From: Sedimentitalea xiamensis
Lineage (GTDB): Bacteria > Pseudomonadota > Alphaproteobacteria > Rhodobacterales > Rhodobacteraceae
Assembly (NCBI RefSeq): GCF_030164465.1
Contig: NZ_JASNJE010000010.1
Location: 1 to 64,000 of the forward strand
DNA: 64,000 nt
Direction: 5' to 3'
The notes under the pieces are model-generated. The model searched no databases. It was not told the origin of the DNA and worked only from the letters and a program-made list of their open reading frames with translations. Below, in pieces: positions 33,982 to 43,354 of the stretch. A program made the translations under genes and the position numbers. How positions within the stretch are numbered: the first letter of the stretch is position 1; the number at the start of each line of letters is the position of its first letter.

Positions 33982-34000
33982 TTAAGTATAGACATATCTG
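33982..34000. promoter_or_regulatory. Predicted HutC operator in the hutC promoter
   Basis: This 19-mer is the second copy of the sequence at 27935-27953 (16 of 19 identical, with GTATAGACATAT exact). It lies 53 bases before the chosen hutC start, fitting negative autoregulation. No other copy was noticed in the window. Confidence 0.7.
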
Positions 34001-34158
34001 CAACGGCAGAGACATTTGCCTAACGCGGCGGCTGATGCGGGACAGGTCCGGGCGCAAGTTCCGAAATCGCACGGCTTTTGAGCCAGATCAATTGGACCCG
34101 CGCGCAGCGCGGTAGAGTCGTCCCGGATTGCCAGAACCCCAACACCGACCGAACGCCC

Positions 34159-35286
<1,128 letters not shown>

Positions 35287-35315
35287 CCGGCACCGGCCGG
35301 GCGGCGGGGATCGCG

Positions 35316-36077
35316 TCAGCCCGCTTCGGCGTCGGTTTCCTCGTCCCACTCCACCGAACAGGCCAGCAGGTATCCGACGCCCCGGACGGTCTTGATCAGC
35401 CGCGGGCTGTGCGGGTTCTTTTCGATCTTCTTGCGCAGCCGGGCGACCTGGTTGTCGATCGTGCGGTCGAGCGGCGTCCAGGTCTGGCCGCCGACCAGAT
35501 CCATCAGCCGTTCCCGCGAGAGAATCCGCCTGGGATGGCGCAAAAAGGCGTTCAACAGCTTGAAATCCCCGGTGGTCAGGTCGCAGAGCTTTCCGTTCCG
35601 GTCGAAGAGTTCGAACTGGTCCGGTATCGCCGCCATGCCGTCAAACCGCAGGACCGTGCAGCCCGGCCCGTCCCGTGCCGCAGCCGGACCGGGCGCGGCG
35701 GAGGGTCGCTGCGCCCGCCGCAGGATGCAATGGACCCGCGCCATCAGTTCGCGCGTATGGAAGGGTTTCGTGATGTAGTCGTCGGCCCCCAGTTCCAGTC
35801 CCACGATCCGGTCGACGACATCGTCTCCGGCCGACACGATGATGATCGGCGCCGGGGTCAGACCGCGCAGCTTTCTGGCCATGTCAAAGCCGCTGCCGCC
35901 TTCCAGGTGGATGTCCAGGGTGATCAGCCCGAGATCGGAGTCCGCCGCAATGGCCAGGGCCTGTTCTTCGGTCTCCGCCTCCCGCACCCGGAACCCGTCT
36001 TCGGACAGGCACCTGCGCAACAGGGCGCGCGCGCCGGGGTCGTCATCCACGACAAGAACATCGTCACCCTTTCCCAT
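35316..36077 (-). CDS. OmpR-family response regulator (orphan)
   Basis: A 253-aa two-component regulator. The receiver domain has the acidic pocket D11-D13, the phospho-acceptor Asp55 in LITLDIHLEGG, Ser82 in IIIVSAGDD, and Lys104 in YITKPF. An alanine- and proline-rich linker leads to a winged-helix output domain (LTTGDFKLLNAFLRHPRRILSRERLMDLV, VARLRKKIEKNPHSPRLIKTVRGVGYLLA). GGAGGA precedes the ATG. No histidine kinase gene lies nearby, so its partner is encoded elsewhere. It diverges from the Crp/Fnr gene over 191 bases that include an inverted repeat. Confidence 0.9.
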   Translation of the reverse strand: MGKGDDVLVVDDDPGARALLRRCLSEDGFRVREAETEEQALAIAADSDLGLITLDIHLEGGSGFDMARKLRGLTPAPIIIVSAGDDVVDRIVGLELGADDYITKPFHTRELMARVHCILRRAQRPSAAPGPAAARDGPGCTVLRFDGMAAIPDQFELFDRNGKLCDLTTGDFKLLNAFLRHPRRILSRERLMDLVGGQTWTPLDRTIDNQVARLRKKIEKNPHSPRLIKTVRGVGYLLACSVEWDEETDAEAG

Positions 36078-36149
36078 GGTTCCTCCGGCAGGGACATCAC
36101 ATTCGATACACGATATATTTGATCATCCGAACATGTATTTAAAGTGCGG

Positions 36150-36173
36150 GTCCGGATCTGATCGCATCCGGAC
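36150..36173. promoter_or_regulatory. Inverted repeat between response regulator and Crp/Fnr genes
   Basis: GTCCGGAT (36150-36157) and ATCCGGAC (36166-36173) form perfect 8-bp arms around 8 bases. The symmetry and position, midway between divergent genes, suggest an operator, perhaps for the response regulator or another dimeric protein. A canonical Fnr box was not found. Confidence 0.4.
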
Positions 36174-36268
36174 TTCGGTCGCCCCGATACATTTTATTAC
36201 AAACACGATGATACCACCGCGACAGAGTTTGGCCATGGTTCAGGCGTTCCCGGCAACAGGAGGTCAAG

Positions 36269-36967
36269 ATGTATGCCTGTCATCCTTCCGCGTACCGCGA
36301 CGAATCGATCAGGATCGACGAATCCCGCAAGCCCTTTTCCAGCCTTCCCTTTCAGGTCATGGCAGAGGCGCATCTTTACTATGCGGGCGATGAGTCGCCG
36401 GGGCTTTTCGAAGTCCGCACCGGGCTGTTCCGACTCAGCCGGGTGACGCGCAACGGACGGCGCTATGTGGTCGGATTCGGCTATCCCGGCGATGTCATCG
36501 GCTTCTGCCCGGACGGGGTGCATCTTTCGGATTGCGAGGCGGTGGTCGATTCGGCGGTCATCCGTCATCCCACCGAAACCCTGACCAGTTGCCGCGCCGA
36601 TCCCCGCGCCCATCAGGCCCTGGTCCGGGCGGCGCTGCGGGAAATTCAGGAAATGCAGGATCACTGCATGTTGCTGGGCCACAACCTGGCCCATGAACGG
36701 GTTGCGGCCTTTCTCACCCGGCTCGGCGAACGGATCGGCCAGCCCAAGGGCGACTCGGTCGCCTTCGATCTGCCGATGTCGCGCCTGGACATCGCGGATT
36801 TCCTTGGCCTGACCGTCGAAACCGTCAGCCGCAGCCTGACGATCCTGCGCAAGGCGGGGATCATCGAGATCCGGAACCTGCACCGGATCGTCGTGTTGCA
36901 GCCGGTCCGGATCGACGCGCTGGCAGAGCCGGACCCCAGGGTCGCGCCCCGACACACACCGGCCTGA
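36269..36967 (+). CDS. Crp/Fnr-family regulator (FixK-like)
   Basis: A 232-aa regulator with an N-terminal cyclic-nucleotide-type beta barrel (LFEVRTGLFRLSRVTRNGRRYVVGFGYPGDVIGF) and a C-terminal winged helix (SRLDIADFLGLTVETVSRSLTILRKAGIIEI). The recognition helix carries E-T-V-S-R, the Glu/Ser/Arg set that reads TTGAT half-sites in Fnr and FixK. The cysteines (4, 74 and others) do not form the N-terminal cluster of oxygen-sensing Fnr, so direct 4Fe-4S sensing is unlikely. AGGAGG lies 5 bases before the ATG. Neighbouring stress proteins suggest it serves low-oxygen or energy-stress control. Confidence 0.85.
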   Translation: MYACHPSAYRDESIRIDESRKPFSSLPFQVMAEAHLYYAGDESPGLFEVRTGLFRLSRVTRNGRRYVVGFGYPGDVIGFCPDGVHLSDCEAVVDSAVIRHPTETLTSCRADPRAHQALVRAALREIQEMQDHCMLLGHNLAHERVAAFLTRLGERIGQPKGDSVAFDLPMSRLDIADFLGLTVETVSRSLTILRKAGIIEIRNLHRIVVLQPVRIDALAEPDPRVAPRHTPA

Positions 36968-36978
36968 TTCCGTCGCGG

Positions 36979-37650
36979 CTATTGCCGATCCCGCATGGTC
37001 CAGATGTCCCGCAGGGCGGCGACGGTCTGCGCATCCGTCAGTTGCCGGAAATCCCGATAGAAGGCGCCAACCCCGAAGAACTGCCGCGCCGGGTGCAGGC
37101 ACAGCACGTCGTCGGCCAGTTCCGCGATTTCCTTCAGCGACGACTCCGGCGCGACGGGCAGCGCGACGACGATCCGCGCCGCCCCCTGCCGCCGCAGCGC
37201 CCCGAGGGCCGCCTTCATCGTGGCCCCCGTCGCGAGGCCATCATCGACGACGATCGCCGTGCGCCCCGCCGGGTCCAGCCTCGGCCGGTCGCCGACATAG
37301 GCCGCCCGCCGGCGTGCCATCTCCCGCAGCTCGCGGCGGCGGGCGGTCTCGACAAACCGCTCATCCGCGCCCGACATACGGCGCACATCCTCGTTCAGCA
37401 CCAGGTGCGGCGGGCTGCCTTCGACCACCGCGCCGAGCGCCACCTCGGGGTTTCCCGGCGCGCCGAGCTTGCGCACCAGAACGAGATCGAGCGGCGCGGA
37501 CAGCCGGGCCGCGACCTCTGCCGCGACCGGCACCCCGCCGCGTGGCAGGGCATAGACAACCGGGGCGTCCAGGCACAGATCGGCCAGTTCCTGCGCCAGC
37601 CGGCGGCCCGCATCGGCCCGGTCCGCGAACTGGAAAAGAGAATCGTCCAT
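36979..37650 (-). CDS. Phosphoribosyltransferase-domain protein
   Basis: A 223-aa protein with a type I phosphoribosyltransferase fold. ALPRGGVPVAAEVAARL near residue 40 and the PRPP-binding loop AIVVDDGLATGATMKAAL near 127 are clear. Members of this branch (often with an erythromycin-esterase or dienelactone partner) have no firm function and are usually found with universal stress proteins, as here. The start at 37650 is preferred by length; an upstream ATG at 37692 is possible and neither has a good ribosome site. It converges on the Crp/Fnr gene. Confidence 0.78.
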   Translation of the reverse strand: MDDSLFQFADRADAGRRLAQELADLCLDAPVVYALPRGGVPVAAEVAARLSAPLDLVLVRKLGAPGNPEVALGAVVEGSPPHLVLNEDVRRMSGADERFVETARRRELREMARRRAAYVGDRPRLDPAGRTAIVVDDGLATGATMKAALGALRRQGAARIVVALPVAPESSLKEIAELADDVLCLHPARQFFGVGAFYRDFRQLTDAQTVAALRDIWTMRDRQ

Positions 37651-37776
37651 ATGGCCATGATAACCGCGCCGGCGGCATCGTCCTTGATCCATCTGAAACC
37701 GGCGGGATCTCGGACCGGCGGGGCGCGGGAAATCCGCAAGATCCCCGACGCGGCCTGATCCGGGCCGCCGCCCGGA

Positions 37777-38631
37777 TCAATGGGCGAACAGCACCGTCAG
37801 ATCGGTCTGGGTGATCATCGTCTGGGTGGTGCCGCCGAACATCATCTGGCGGAACCGCGAATGGCCATAGGCGCCCATCACCACCAGATCGGCGCCCATC
37901 TGCCCGGCCTGGGCGGTGATGCAGTCCGCCACCGGCTTTCCGCCGGTCGGCAGTTGCGCGACCTCCACGGCGACGCCGCGCCGGCTGAGCCAGGCCGCGA
38001 CCTCCGCACCGGGGGTTTCACCGGCCCGCTGGTCGGTTTCGACCGGATCGAACAGCGCGACCGTCACCGACCCGGCCGCCTTCAGGATCGGCAGCGCCTG
38101 ATGCACGGCGCGGGCGCTGGACACGCTGCCATCCCAGGCCACGAGAACACGCCGCGCCGCCAGCGTCGCCGCCATGTCGCGGCTGTTGCAGATGCAGCCG
38201 ATGGGAGAGTCAAACAGGATCGCGTGCACCGCGCTGCGCTGCACCGCCTTCGATTGCACCAGGTTCGGGCAGAGAAAGGCGATGTCCGACACGGCGGCAT
38301 GTGCCGCGAGATCGAATTCCAGCGTCGGGGCATCCCGGAACACGGTCGCGACTTCGCCGGACAAGCCCATGTCCTGCAACACCTTTTCAAGGCCGTTGGC
38401 GATTTCGGCGATGGACTGGCTTTCCTGTTTGAAACGGTCCTGCCAATCCTCGGGGAAGACCACCGCGCCATAGGTGGCTTCGGCATAGGTCATCGCGGGG
38501 ATCGTCGGCGTCAGGCTGGCGACCACCAGCGAAACATGCAGGCCGTCCGGACCCAGCCCGGACAGCAACGACCGGATTTTCTGTTCCGAACAATCCGCGT
38601 CAACGACGACAAGGGCGGTCTTGGTATCCAT
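37777..38631 (-). CDS. Universal stress protein, tandem UspA domains
   Basis: A 284-aa protein of two UspA-like domains. The second is the better conserved (RRVLVAWDGSVSSARAVHQAL near residue 170; the ATP-binding-type end GAYGHSRFRQMMFGGTTQTM near 255). The first has lost the G-x-x-G-x nucleotide motif. Such tandem proteins respond to oxygen limitation and growth arrest. AAGGTG precedes the ATG. It lies between the phosphoribosyltransferase gene and the Lon/Usp pair, all on the minus strand. The final residues TVLFAH are typical of the fold. Confidence 0.85.
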   Translation of the reverse strand: MDTKTALVVVDADCSEQKIRSLLSGLGPDGLHVSLVVASLTPTIPAMTYAEATYGAVVFPEDWQDRFKQESQSIAEIANGLEKVLQDMGLSGEVATVFRDAPTLEFDLAAHAAVSDIAFLCPNLVQSKAVQRSAVHAILFDSPIGCICNSRDMAATLAARRVLVAWDGSVSSARAVHQALPILKAAGSVTVALFDPVETDQRAGETPGAEVAAWLSRRGVAVEVAQLPTGGKPVADCITAQAGQMGADLVVMGAYGHSRFRQMMFGGTTQTMITQTDLTVLFAH

Positions 38632-38724
38632 CTGTCAGCACCTTCTGTTTGTTCCATTTGCAGCCTAGCACAATTCCGGCCTGTCCGGTTGCGCGCCGAT
38701 CAAGGCGCGCCGGACGCCACGCCG

Positions 38725-39435
38725 TCACATGTCGTCCTGCGGCGCGCGCAGAACGATCACCGGGCACCGGGCGACGTCCAGCAACCGGCGCAGCAGCGAC
38801 ATCGACTGCGCCGGATCGGCCGCGAGGTCGATCAGCACCGCGCTGCAATTGCAGCGGTCGATCGCGGCGATGGCCGCCTGTTCCGTGGGATAGGTGGCCT
38901 CGGCACCCGGTTCCGGCGCGGTCCCGACGCTGCGCACCGACAAGCCGGTCCCCAGATGCTCTGCCAGCGCCCGCGCCAGACGGTCCGCGTCGGGCGACGC
39001 CCCGCCCTGCCGGCGCAACAGCAGAACCCGCCCCGCCACCGGGTGCACATAGCGATGCCCGAAGACGAGAATGTCGGACCGCGTCGCCGATTGCGACAGG
39101 CTGGCCACCAGCTCTCCCGCCTGCCGTTCAAAGGTCCAGCTGGCGGCAACCGGGCCGGCGACGTCATGCAGAAGCTGTCGGAAGGACTGCGCATCCGCGT
39201 CCAGCATCCGCCGGAGCCGGGCCAGCGACGGGGCCAGACCCAGCGCGCCGCCGGGGGACACAAGGCGCCGGTTGGGCAATGCGCAGGCGGCCAGCACCGC
39301 CTGTTCCTGGACCAGCACGCCGCCAAGTGCTGCGCTGGTTTCCCGCGCCAGGCGCGCGGCCATGCGGATCGCCGCCCGGGCATCCGCGAAAGAATTCGCC
39401 CCGATCAGGATCCGGCGCGGCGGCGTGTTGTCCAT
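38725..39435 (-). CDS. Universal stress protein-like protein coupled to the Lon-family protease
   Basis: A 236-aa alpha/beta protein. RRILIGANSFADARAAIRMAARLA at the start and TRSDILVFGHR near residue 118 resemble Usp domains, and a second half ends CPVIVLRAP. The nucleotide-binding glycines are poorly kept, so it may not bind ATP. Its ATG overlaps the stop of the upstream protease gene (ATGA), so the two are made together, perhaps as an adaptor and protease. That pairing is inference. Confidence 0.65.
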   Translation of the reverse strand: MDNTPPRRILIGANSFADARAAIRMAARLARETSAALGGVLVQEQAVLAACALPNRRLVSPGGALGLAPSLARLRRMLDADAQSFRQLLHDVAGPVAASWTFERQAGELVASLSQSATRSDILVFGHRYVHPVAGRVLLLRRQGGASPDADRLARALAEHLGTGLSVRSVGTAPEPGAEATYPTEQAAIAAIDRCNCSAVLIDLAADPAQSMSLLRRLLDVARCPVIVLRAPQDDM

Positions 39436-41894
39436 CACGCCCCTCCCCCGTCCGGCGATTCGCCCCGCGCGGCAAAGCGCCGGCGGTCCTCGGCAAAGCG
39501 GCGCAGGCGCGATTCGACCCGCCCGTTGACGCTGTTTTCCGGGAAGGTGCCGTCCGGGCCGCGTTCCCCCGCCGCTGTGCCGGTCAGGATCGCGATGCCC
39601 TGATCGATGGTTTTTACCGGATAGACATGGAACCGCCCGGCGGCGGCGGCCTCGACCACCTCGGCGCGCAGCATCAGGTTCTGGCTGTTGGCCGCCGGGA
39701 TCAGCACGCCCTGGGTTCCGCTCAGACCGCGGGCGTTGCAAAGGTCGAAGAACCCTTCGATCTTTTCGTTGACCCCGCCGATGGCCTGCACGAGGCCGGT
39801 CTGGCTGACCGATCCCGTCACCGCCAGATCCTGCCGGAGCGGCAGCCCGGACAGGGCCGACAGCAGGGCGTAAAGTTCCGCCGAGGACGCGCTGTCTCCA
39901 TCGACGCCGCCGTAGCTCTGTTCGAACACCAGGCTGGCCTGCAACGACATCGGCACGTCCCGCGCGAAGCGCGACGCCAGAAAACCCGACAGGATCAGAA
40001 CGCCCTTGGAATGGAGCGGACCGCCCAGTTCGACCTCCCGTTCGATGTCGATGAACTTGCCGCTGCCCATGCGCACGGTGGCGCTGATCCGGGCCGGGCG
40101 GCCGAAGCTGTATTTGCCGATGCCGAGCACCGAAAGCCCGTTGATCTGCCCGACGGCGCTGCCCACGGTGTCGATCATGATGGTGTCGCGCATCGTCGCT
40201 TCGTGGATCCGGTCCCGGATCCGGGAGGCGCGGCGGTCCGCCTGGGCGATGGCGCGGGCGATCTCTGCCTCGGTGACGGTGTCCCGCCCGGCCTGGCGGG
40301 CGTATTGGTCGGCTTCGCTCATCATGTCGGCCAGGGCGCTGATCCGGAGCGTGAACTTGCTGGCATCGTCGGCGAGACGCACCGCATGGTCCAGAACCGC
40401 CGCCACCGCGCCGGCGGTCAGCGGCAGCAGGCCGAGCCGGTCGGCATGGCCGGCGATGACCCGCGCATAGCGGCCGGTGCTGTCGTCGTCGCGCGGCAGG
40501 TCGTCCTCGAAATCCGCCTGCAGCTTGAACAGGTCGTCAAAGTCCGGATCCAGCAGTTGCAGCAGCATGTGCAGCTTGCGGTCCCCGATCAGCACCACCC
40601 GCACATCCAGCGGAATCGGGTCCGGTTCCAGCGAGATGGTCGAACTCAGCCCCAGCCGGTCGGCCATCGAGGTGATGGTGATCGCGCGCGTCTGAAGGCA
40701 GCGTTTCAGGGCGTCCCAGGCATAGGGTTCGGACAAGACCTGCCGGGCGTCCAGCACCAGGAAGCCCTGGTTGGCGCGATGCAGCGCCCCCGGCTTGATC
40801 AGCGTGAAATTCGTGACCAGCGTGCCCATCTGCGACAGGTATTCGATCCGCCCGTTCAGATGCCCGATCGTCGGCAGGTCTTCGGTCACGACCGAGGCGC
40901 CGGCAGAATCCTCTTCGGCGTGCGACACCATCACGTTCACCGCGTAGCGGTCGAACTGGGATTCGCTGTGATACTTGCGGATCGCCTGCGGGAACGGGCC
41001 ATCGGATTCGTTTTCCGGGCGTATCAGGAACACCTCGGCATTGGAAATCATGTCGTTGCGGGTGTTTTCAAGGTAGTCCGCCACCTTGGGAATCCCGGCG
41101 AATTCCGTCAGCACCTCCTTCATCCGCGTCGAAACCGCCTTTTCGGCCATCGACGCGTGCAGCTTTTCCATCCGCTGGCGGTGTTCCTTTTCCAGGTTGG
41201 GGCCGAGCTTCAGGATCTCGGCCAGCCGTTCTTCCAGCGCATGCACCTTTGCGTCGATCTCTTCGCGCTTTTCGGGGTCGAGCTTGTTGTAGACTTCGGG
41301 CGTGATCGGCTTTCCGTCCACGATCGCCGCCAGCATGAACCCGACCGGGGTGCGCAGCAGCGCCACCTCCTGTTTCAGCGCCTCTTCGGCGAATTCGGAG
41401 ATCGGCGTTTCATGGCGTTCGCCGAACTCTTCGTTGATGGCGCGGGCCTGCGCCTGGTATTCCTCGGATTCGAACATCGCCGGGATCTCGTGCGCCAGAT
41501 CGTCCACCAGATCCTGCATCGCGGACTTGAAGCGCGGCGCGCTGCCCGGCGGCATCTCGATGGCGTGCGGTCTGTGCGGCGCATCGAAATTGTTCACGTA
41601 GATCCAGTCGCTGGGAACCGGGCGCTTGCGGGCCGCCTCGCCAAGCAGGGTCATCACCGCGTGATGGCGGCCGGAGCCTTCCGGACCGAGCACGAACAGG
41701 TTGAATTCCTTGCGCGCAATAGCGGCGGACAGGTTGATCGCCTCCATTGCCCGGTCCTGCCCCAGCAGCGCGGGGTCTGATGTCAGCCCGTCCGTGGTGT
41801 CGAACCCCAGCCGGGCCGGGTCGCAAGTCCTGCGCAACGCTTCGGGTTTCAGCGCGGCGGGGTCGCCATCGGATTGGTCTGGGGCATGGGTCAT
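39435..41894 (-). CDS. Lon-family ATP-dependent protease (AAA_32 type)
   Basis: An 819-aa protein with an N-terminal AAA-type ATPase domain, a central helical insertion (residues about 140-290, coiled-coil rich), and a C-terminal Lon protease domain. The nucleotide loop reads GPEGSGRHH (residues 70-78), with arginine in place of the usual lysine, as is common in this subfamily. The Ser-Lys dyad is Ser668 (VDGDSASSAE) and Lys711 (GGVNEKIEGFF), spaced 43 residues apart as in E. coli Lon. I chose the ATG at 41894 over an in-frame GTG at 41900. No Lon N-domain or membrane anchor is present. It is probably a stress protease, given its neighbours. Confidence 0.85.
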   Translation of the reverse strand: MTHAPDQSDGDPAALKPEALRRTCDPARLGFDTTDGLTSDPALLGQDRAMEAINLSAAIARKEFNLFVLGPEGSGRHHAVMTLLGEAARKRPVPSDWIYVNNFDAPHRPHAIEMPPGSAPRFKSAMQDLVDDLAHEIPAMFESEEYQAQARAINEEFGERHETPISEFAEEALKQEVALLRTPVGFMLAAIVDGKPITPEVYNKLDPEKREEIDAKVHALEERLAEILKLGPNLEKEHRQRMEKLHASMAEKAVSTRMKEVLTEFAGIPKVADYLENTRNDMISNAEVFLIRPENESDGPFPQAIRKYHSESQFDRYAVNVMVSHAEEDSAGASVVTEDLPTIGHLNGRIEYLSQMGTLVTNFTLIKPGALHRANQGFLVLDARQVLSEPYAWDALKRCLQTRAITITSMADRLGLSSTISLEPDPIPLDVRVVLIGDRKLHMLLQLLDPDFDDLFKLQADFEDDLPRDDDSTGRYARVIAGHADRLGLLPLTAGAVAAVLDHAVRLADDASKFTLRISALADMMSEADQYARQAGRDTVTEAEIARAIAQADRRASRIRDRIHEATMRDTIMIDTVGSAVGQINGLSVLGIGKYSFGRPARISATVRMGSGKFIDIEREVELGGPLHSKGVLILSGFLASRFARDVPMSLQASLVFEQSYGGVDGDSASSAELYALLSALSGLPLRQDLAVTGSVSQTGLVQAIGGVNEKIEGFFDLCNARGLSGTQGVLIPAANSQNLMLRAEVVEAAAAGRFHVYPVKTIDQGIAILTGTAAGERGPDGTFPENSVNGRVESRLRRFAEDRRRFAARGESPDGGGA

Positions 41895-42064
41895 TCGCAC
41901 ATGATCCTGTTCACATGTCCCAGCCTAGCCGCGCCGCGCCGTTCGGGTATTGACGCAAATCAATCCGCCGCCTCCGTTCCCGGAACGCCGCGGGCGATTT
42001 TTTCCTTGGCCATCGGGCGGATCGCGGGGCAAGGTCGGTCCGGCGGCATTGGGGGAACAGCGGC

Positions 42065-43315
42065 ATGGCAGGTCATATCGTCGTGATCGGCGCGGGCATC
42101 GTCGGCGTATCGACCGGCATCTGGCTGCGCCGGTTCGGGGCAGAGGTCACCATCATCGACCGGGGCGCGCCCGGACAGGGCACATCCTATGGCAACGCCG
42201 GGGTGCTGGCCGCCTGTTCCATGGTCCCCGTCACCGCGCCGGGGCTGGTCCGCAAGGGGCCGGGATACCTGATGAATCCCGATTTCCCGCTGTTCCTGCG
42301 CTGGAGTTACCTGCCGAAACTGGCGCCCTGGCTGGCGCGATACCTCGGCCATGCCAACGACGCGGACACCCGCCGGATCGCGCGCGGCCTGTCGCCCATC
42401 GTCGGAGACAGCGTCGCGCAGCACAAGGCCCTGACCCACGGCACCGGCGCCGAAGACTGGATCAGCGACAGCGACTATCATTTCGCCTATGCCGACCGCG
42501 CCGCCTTTCAGGCGGACGCCTATACCTGGGCGCTGCGGCGCGAAAACGGGTTCGAACCGGTGCTGCGCGAAGGCCGCGCGGTGCAGGAACTGGAACCCGG
42601 CCTGTCGCCGGCGATCGCCTGTCTCGCCACTGTCGGCGCGCACGGGTTCATCCGCGACCCCGGCGGCTATGTGGCGGCGCTCGCCAAGGCGTTCACGGCC
42701 ATGGGCGGCAGGATCCGCCAGGCCGAGGTGACGGATTTCGACCTCTCCGGCGGGCGCATCCGCGCGGTGCAGACCCCGGAGGGGCCGATCGCCTGCGATG
42801 CCGCGATCATCGCCACCGGGGTCTGGTCGAAACCGCTGATGCGCAAGCTCGGCATCGCGGTGCCGCTGGAAACCGAACGCGGCTATCACATCGTGTTCAA
42901 GGGCGCGGAAAACGGCCCGCGCGCCCCGACCATGATCGCCAGCGGCAAGTTCGTCGCGACACCGATGGCCGAAGGGCTGCGCTGCGCCGGCGTCGTCGAA
43001 TTCGGCGGCCTGACGGCGGGTCCGTCGCCCGCGCCGCTGGCCTTGCTGCGCAAACAGGCGCGGGCCGCCTACCCCGGTCTGACATTCCTGCGCGAAGAGG
43101 AATGGATGGGCCATCGCCCCGCCCCCGCCGACAGCCTGCCGCTGATCGGACAGATCCGGGACACCGGCGTCTTCACCGGCTTCGGGCATCACCACATCGG
43201 GTTGACAGGCGGGCCAAAGACGGGCCGTCTGATCGCGGAGATGCTGACCGGCCGGACACCGAACGCGGACATGGCCCCCTATTCGCCGAACCGGTTCGCA
43301 TCCGGACAAGAATAA
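42065..43315 (+). CDS. DadA-like FAD-dependent D-amino acid dehydrogenase
   Basis: A 416-aa DAO-family flavoprotein. VVIGAGIVGVSTGIWLRRFG at the N-terminus binds FAD. GTSYGNAGVLA near residue 38, the ATGVWSKPLM loop near 256, and the C-terminal HHHIGLTGGPKTGRLIAEM complete the fold. It should deaminate D-amino acids, or a secondary or modified amino acid such as 4-hydroxyproline, to oxo acids, passing electrons to the membrane. It directly precedes a TRAP transporter, which probably imports its substrate. Hydroxyproline-type enzymes are an alternative; no epimerase lies nearby to decide this. Confidence 0.78.
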   Translation: MAGHIVVIGAGIVGVSTGIWLRRFGAEVTIIDRGAPGQGTSYGNAGVLAACSMVPVTAPGLVRKGPGYLMNPDFPLFLRWSYLPKLAPWLARYLGHANDADTRRIARGLSPIVGDSVAQHKALTHGTGAEDWISDSDYHFAYADRAAFQADAYTWALRRENGFEPVLREGRAVQELEPGLSPAIACLATVGAHGFIRDPGGYVAALAKAFTAMGGRIRQAEVTDFDLSGGRIRAVQTPEGPIACDAAIIATGVWSKPLMRKLGIAVPLETERGYHIVFKGAENGPRAPTMIASGKFVATPMAEGLRCAGVVEFGGLTAGPSPAPLALLRKQARAAYPGLTFLREEEWMGHRPAPADSLPLIGQIRDTGVFTGFGHHHIGLTGGPKTGRLIAEMLTGRTPNADMAPYSPNRFASGQE

Positions 43316-43354
43316 GACAACGACAAGAAACAGACCCCAACAAGGAGACTTCCG

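Noticed and set aside
33930-33995. N-terminal extension of HutC
   Set aside because: The upstream ATG lies inside the predicted HutC operator, and a better ribosome site serves the start at 33929.
36119-36132. Possible Fnr/FixK box (TTGATCATCCGAAC)
   Set aside because: Only the first half matches TTGAT; the second half does not match ATCAA.
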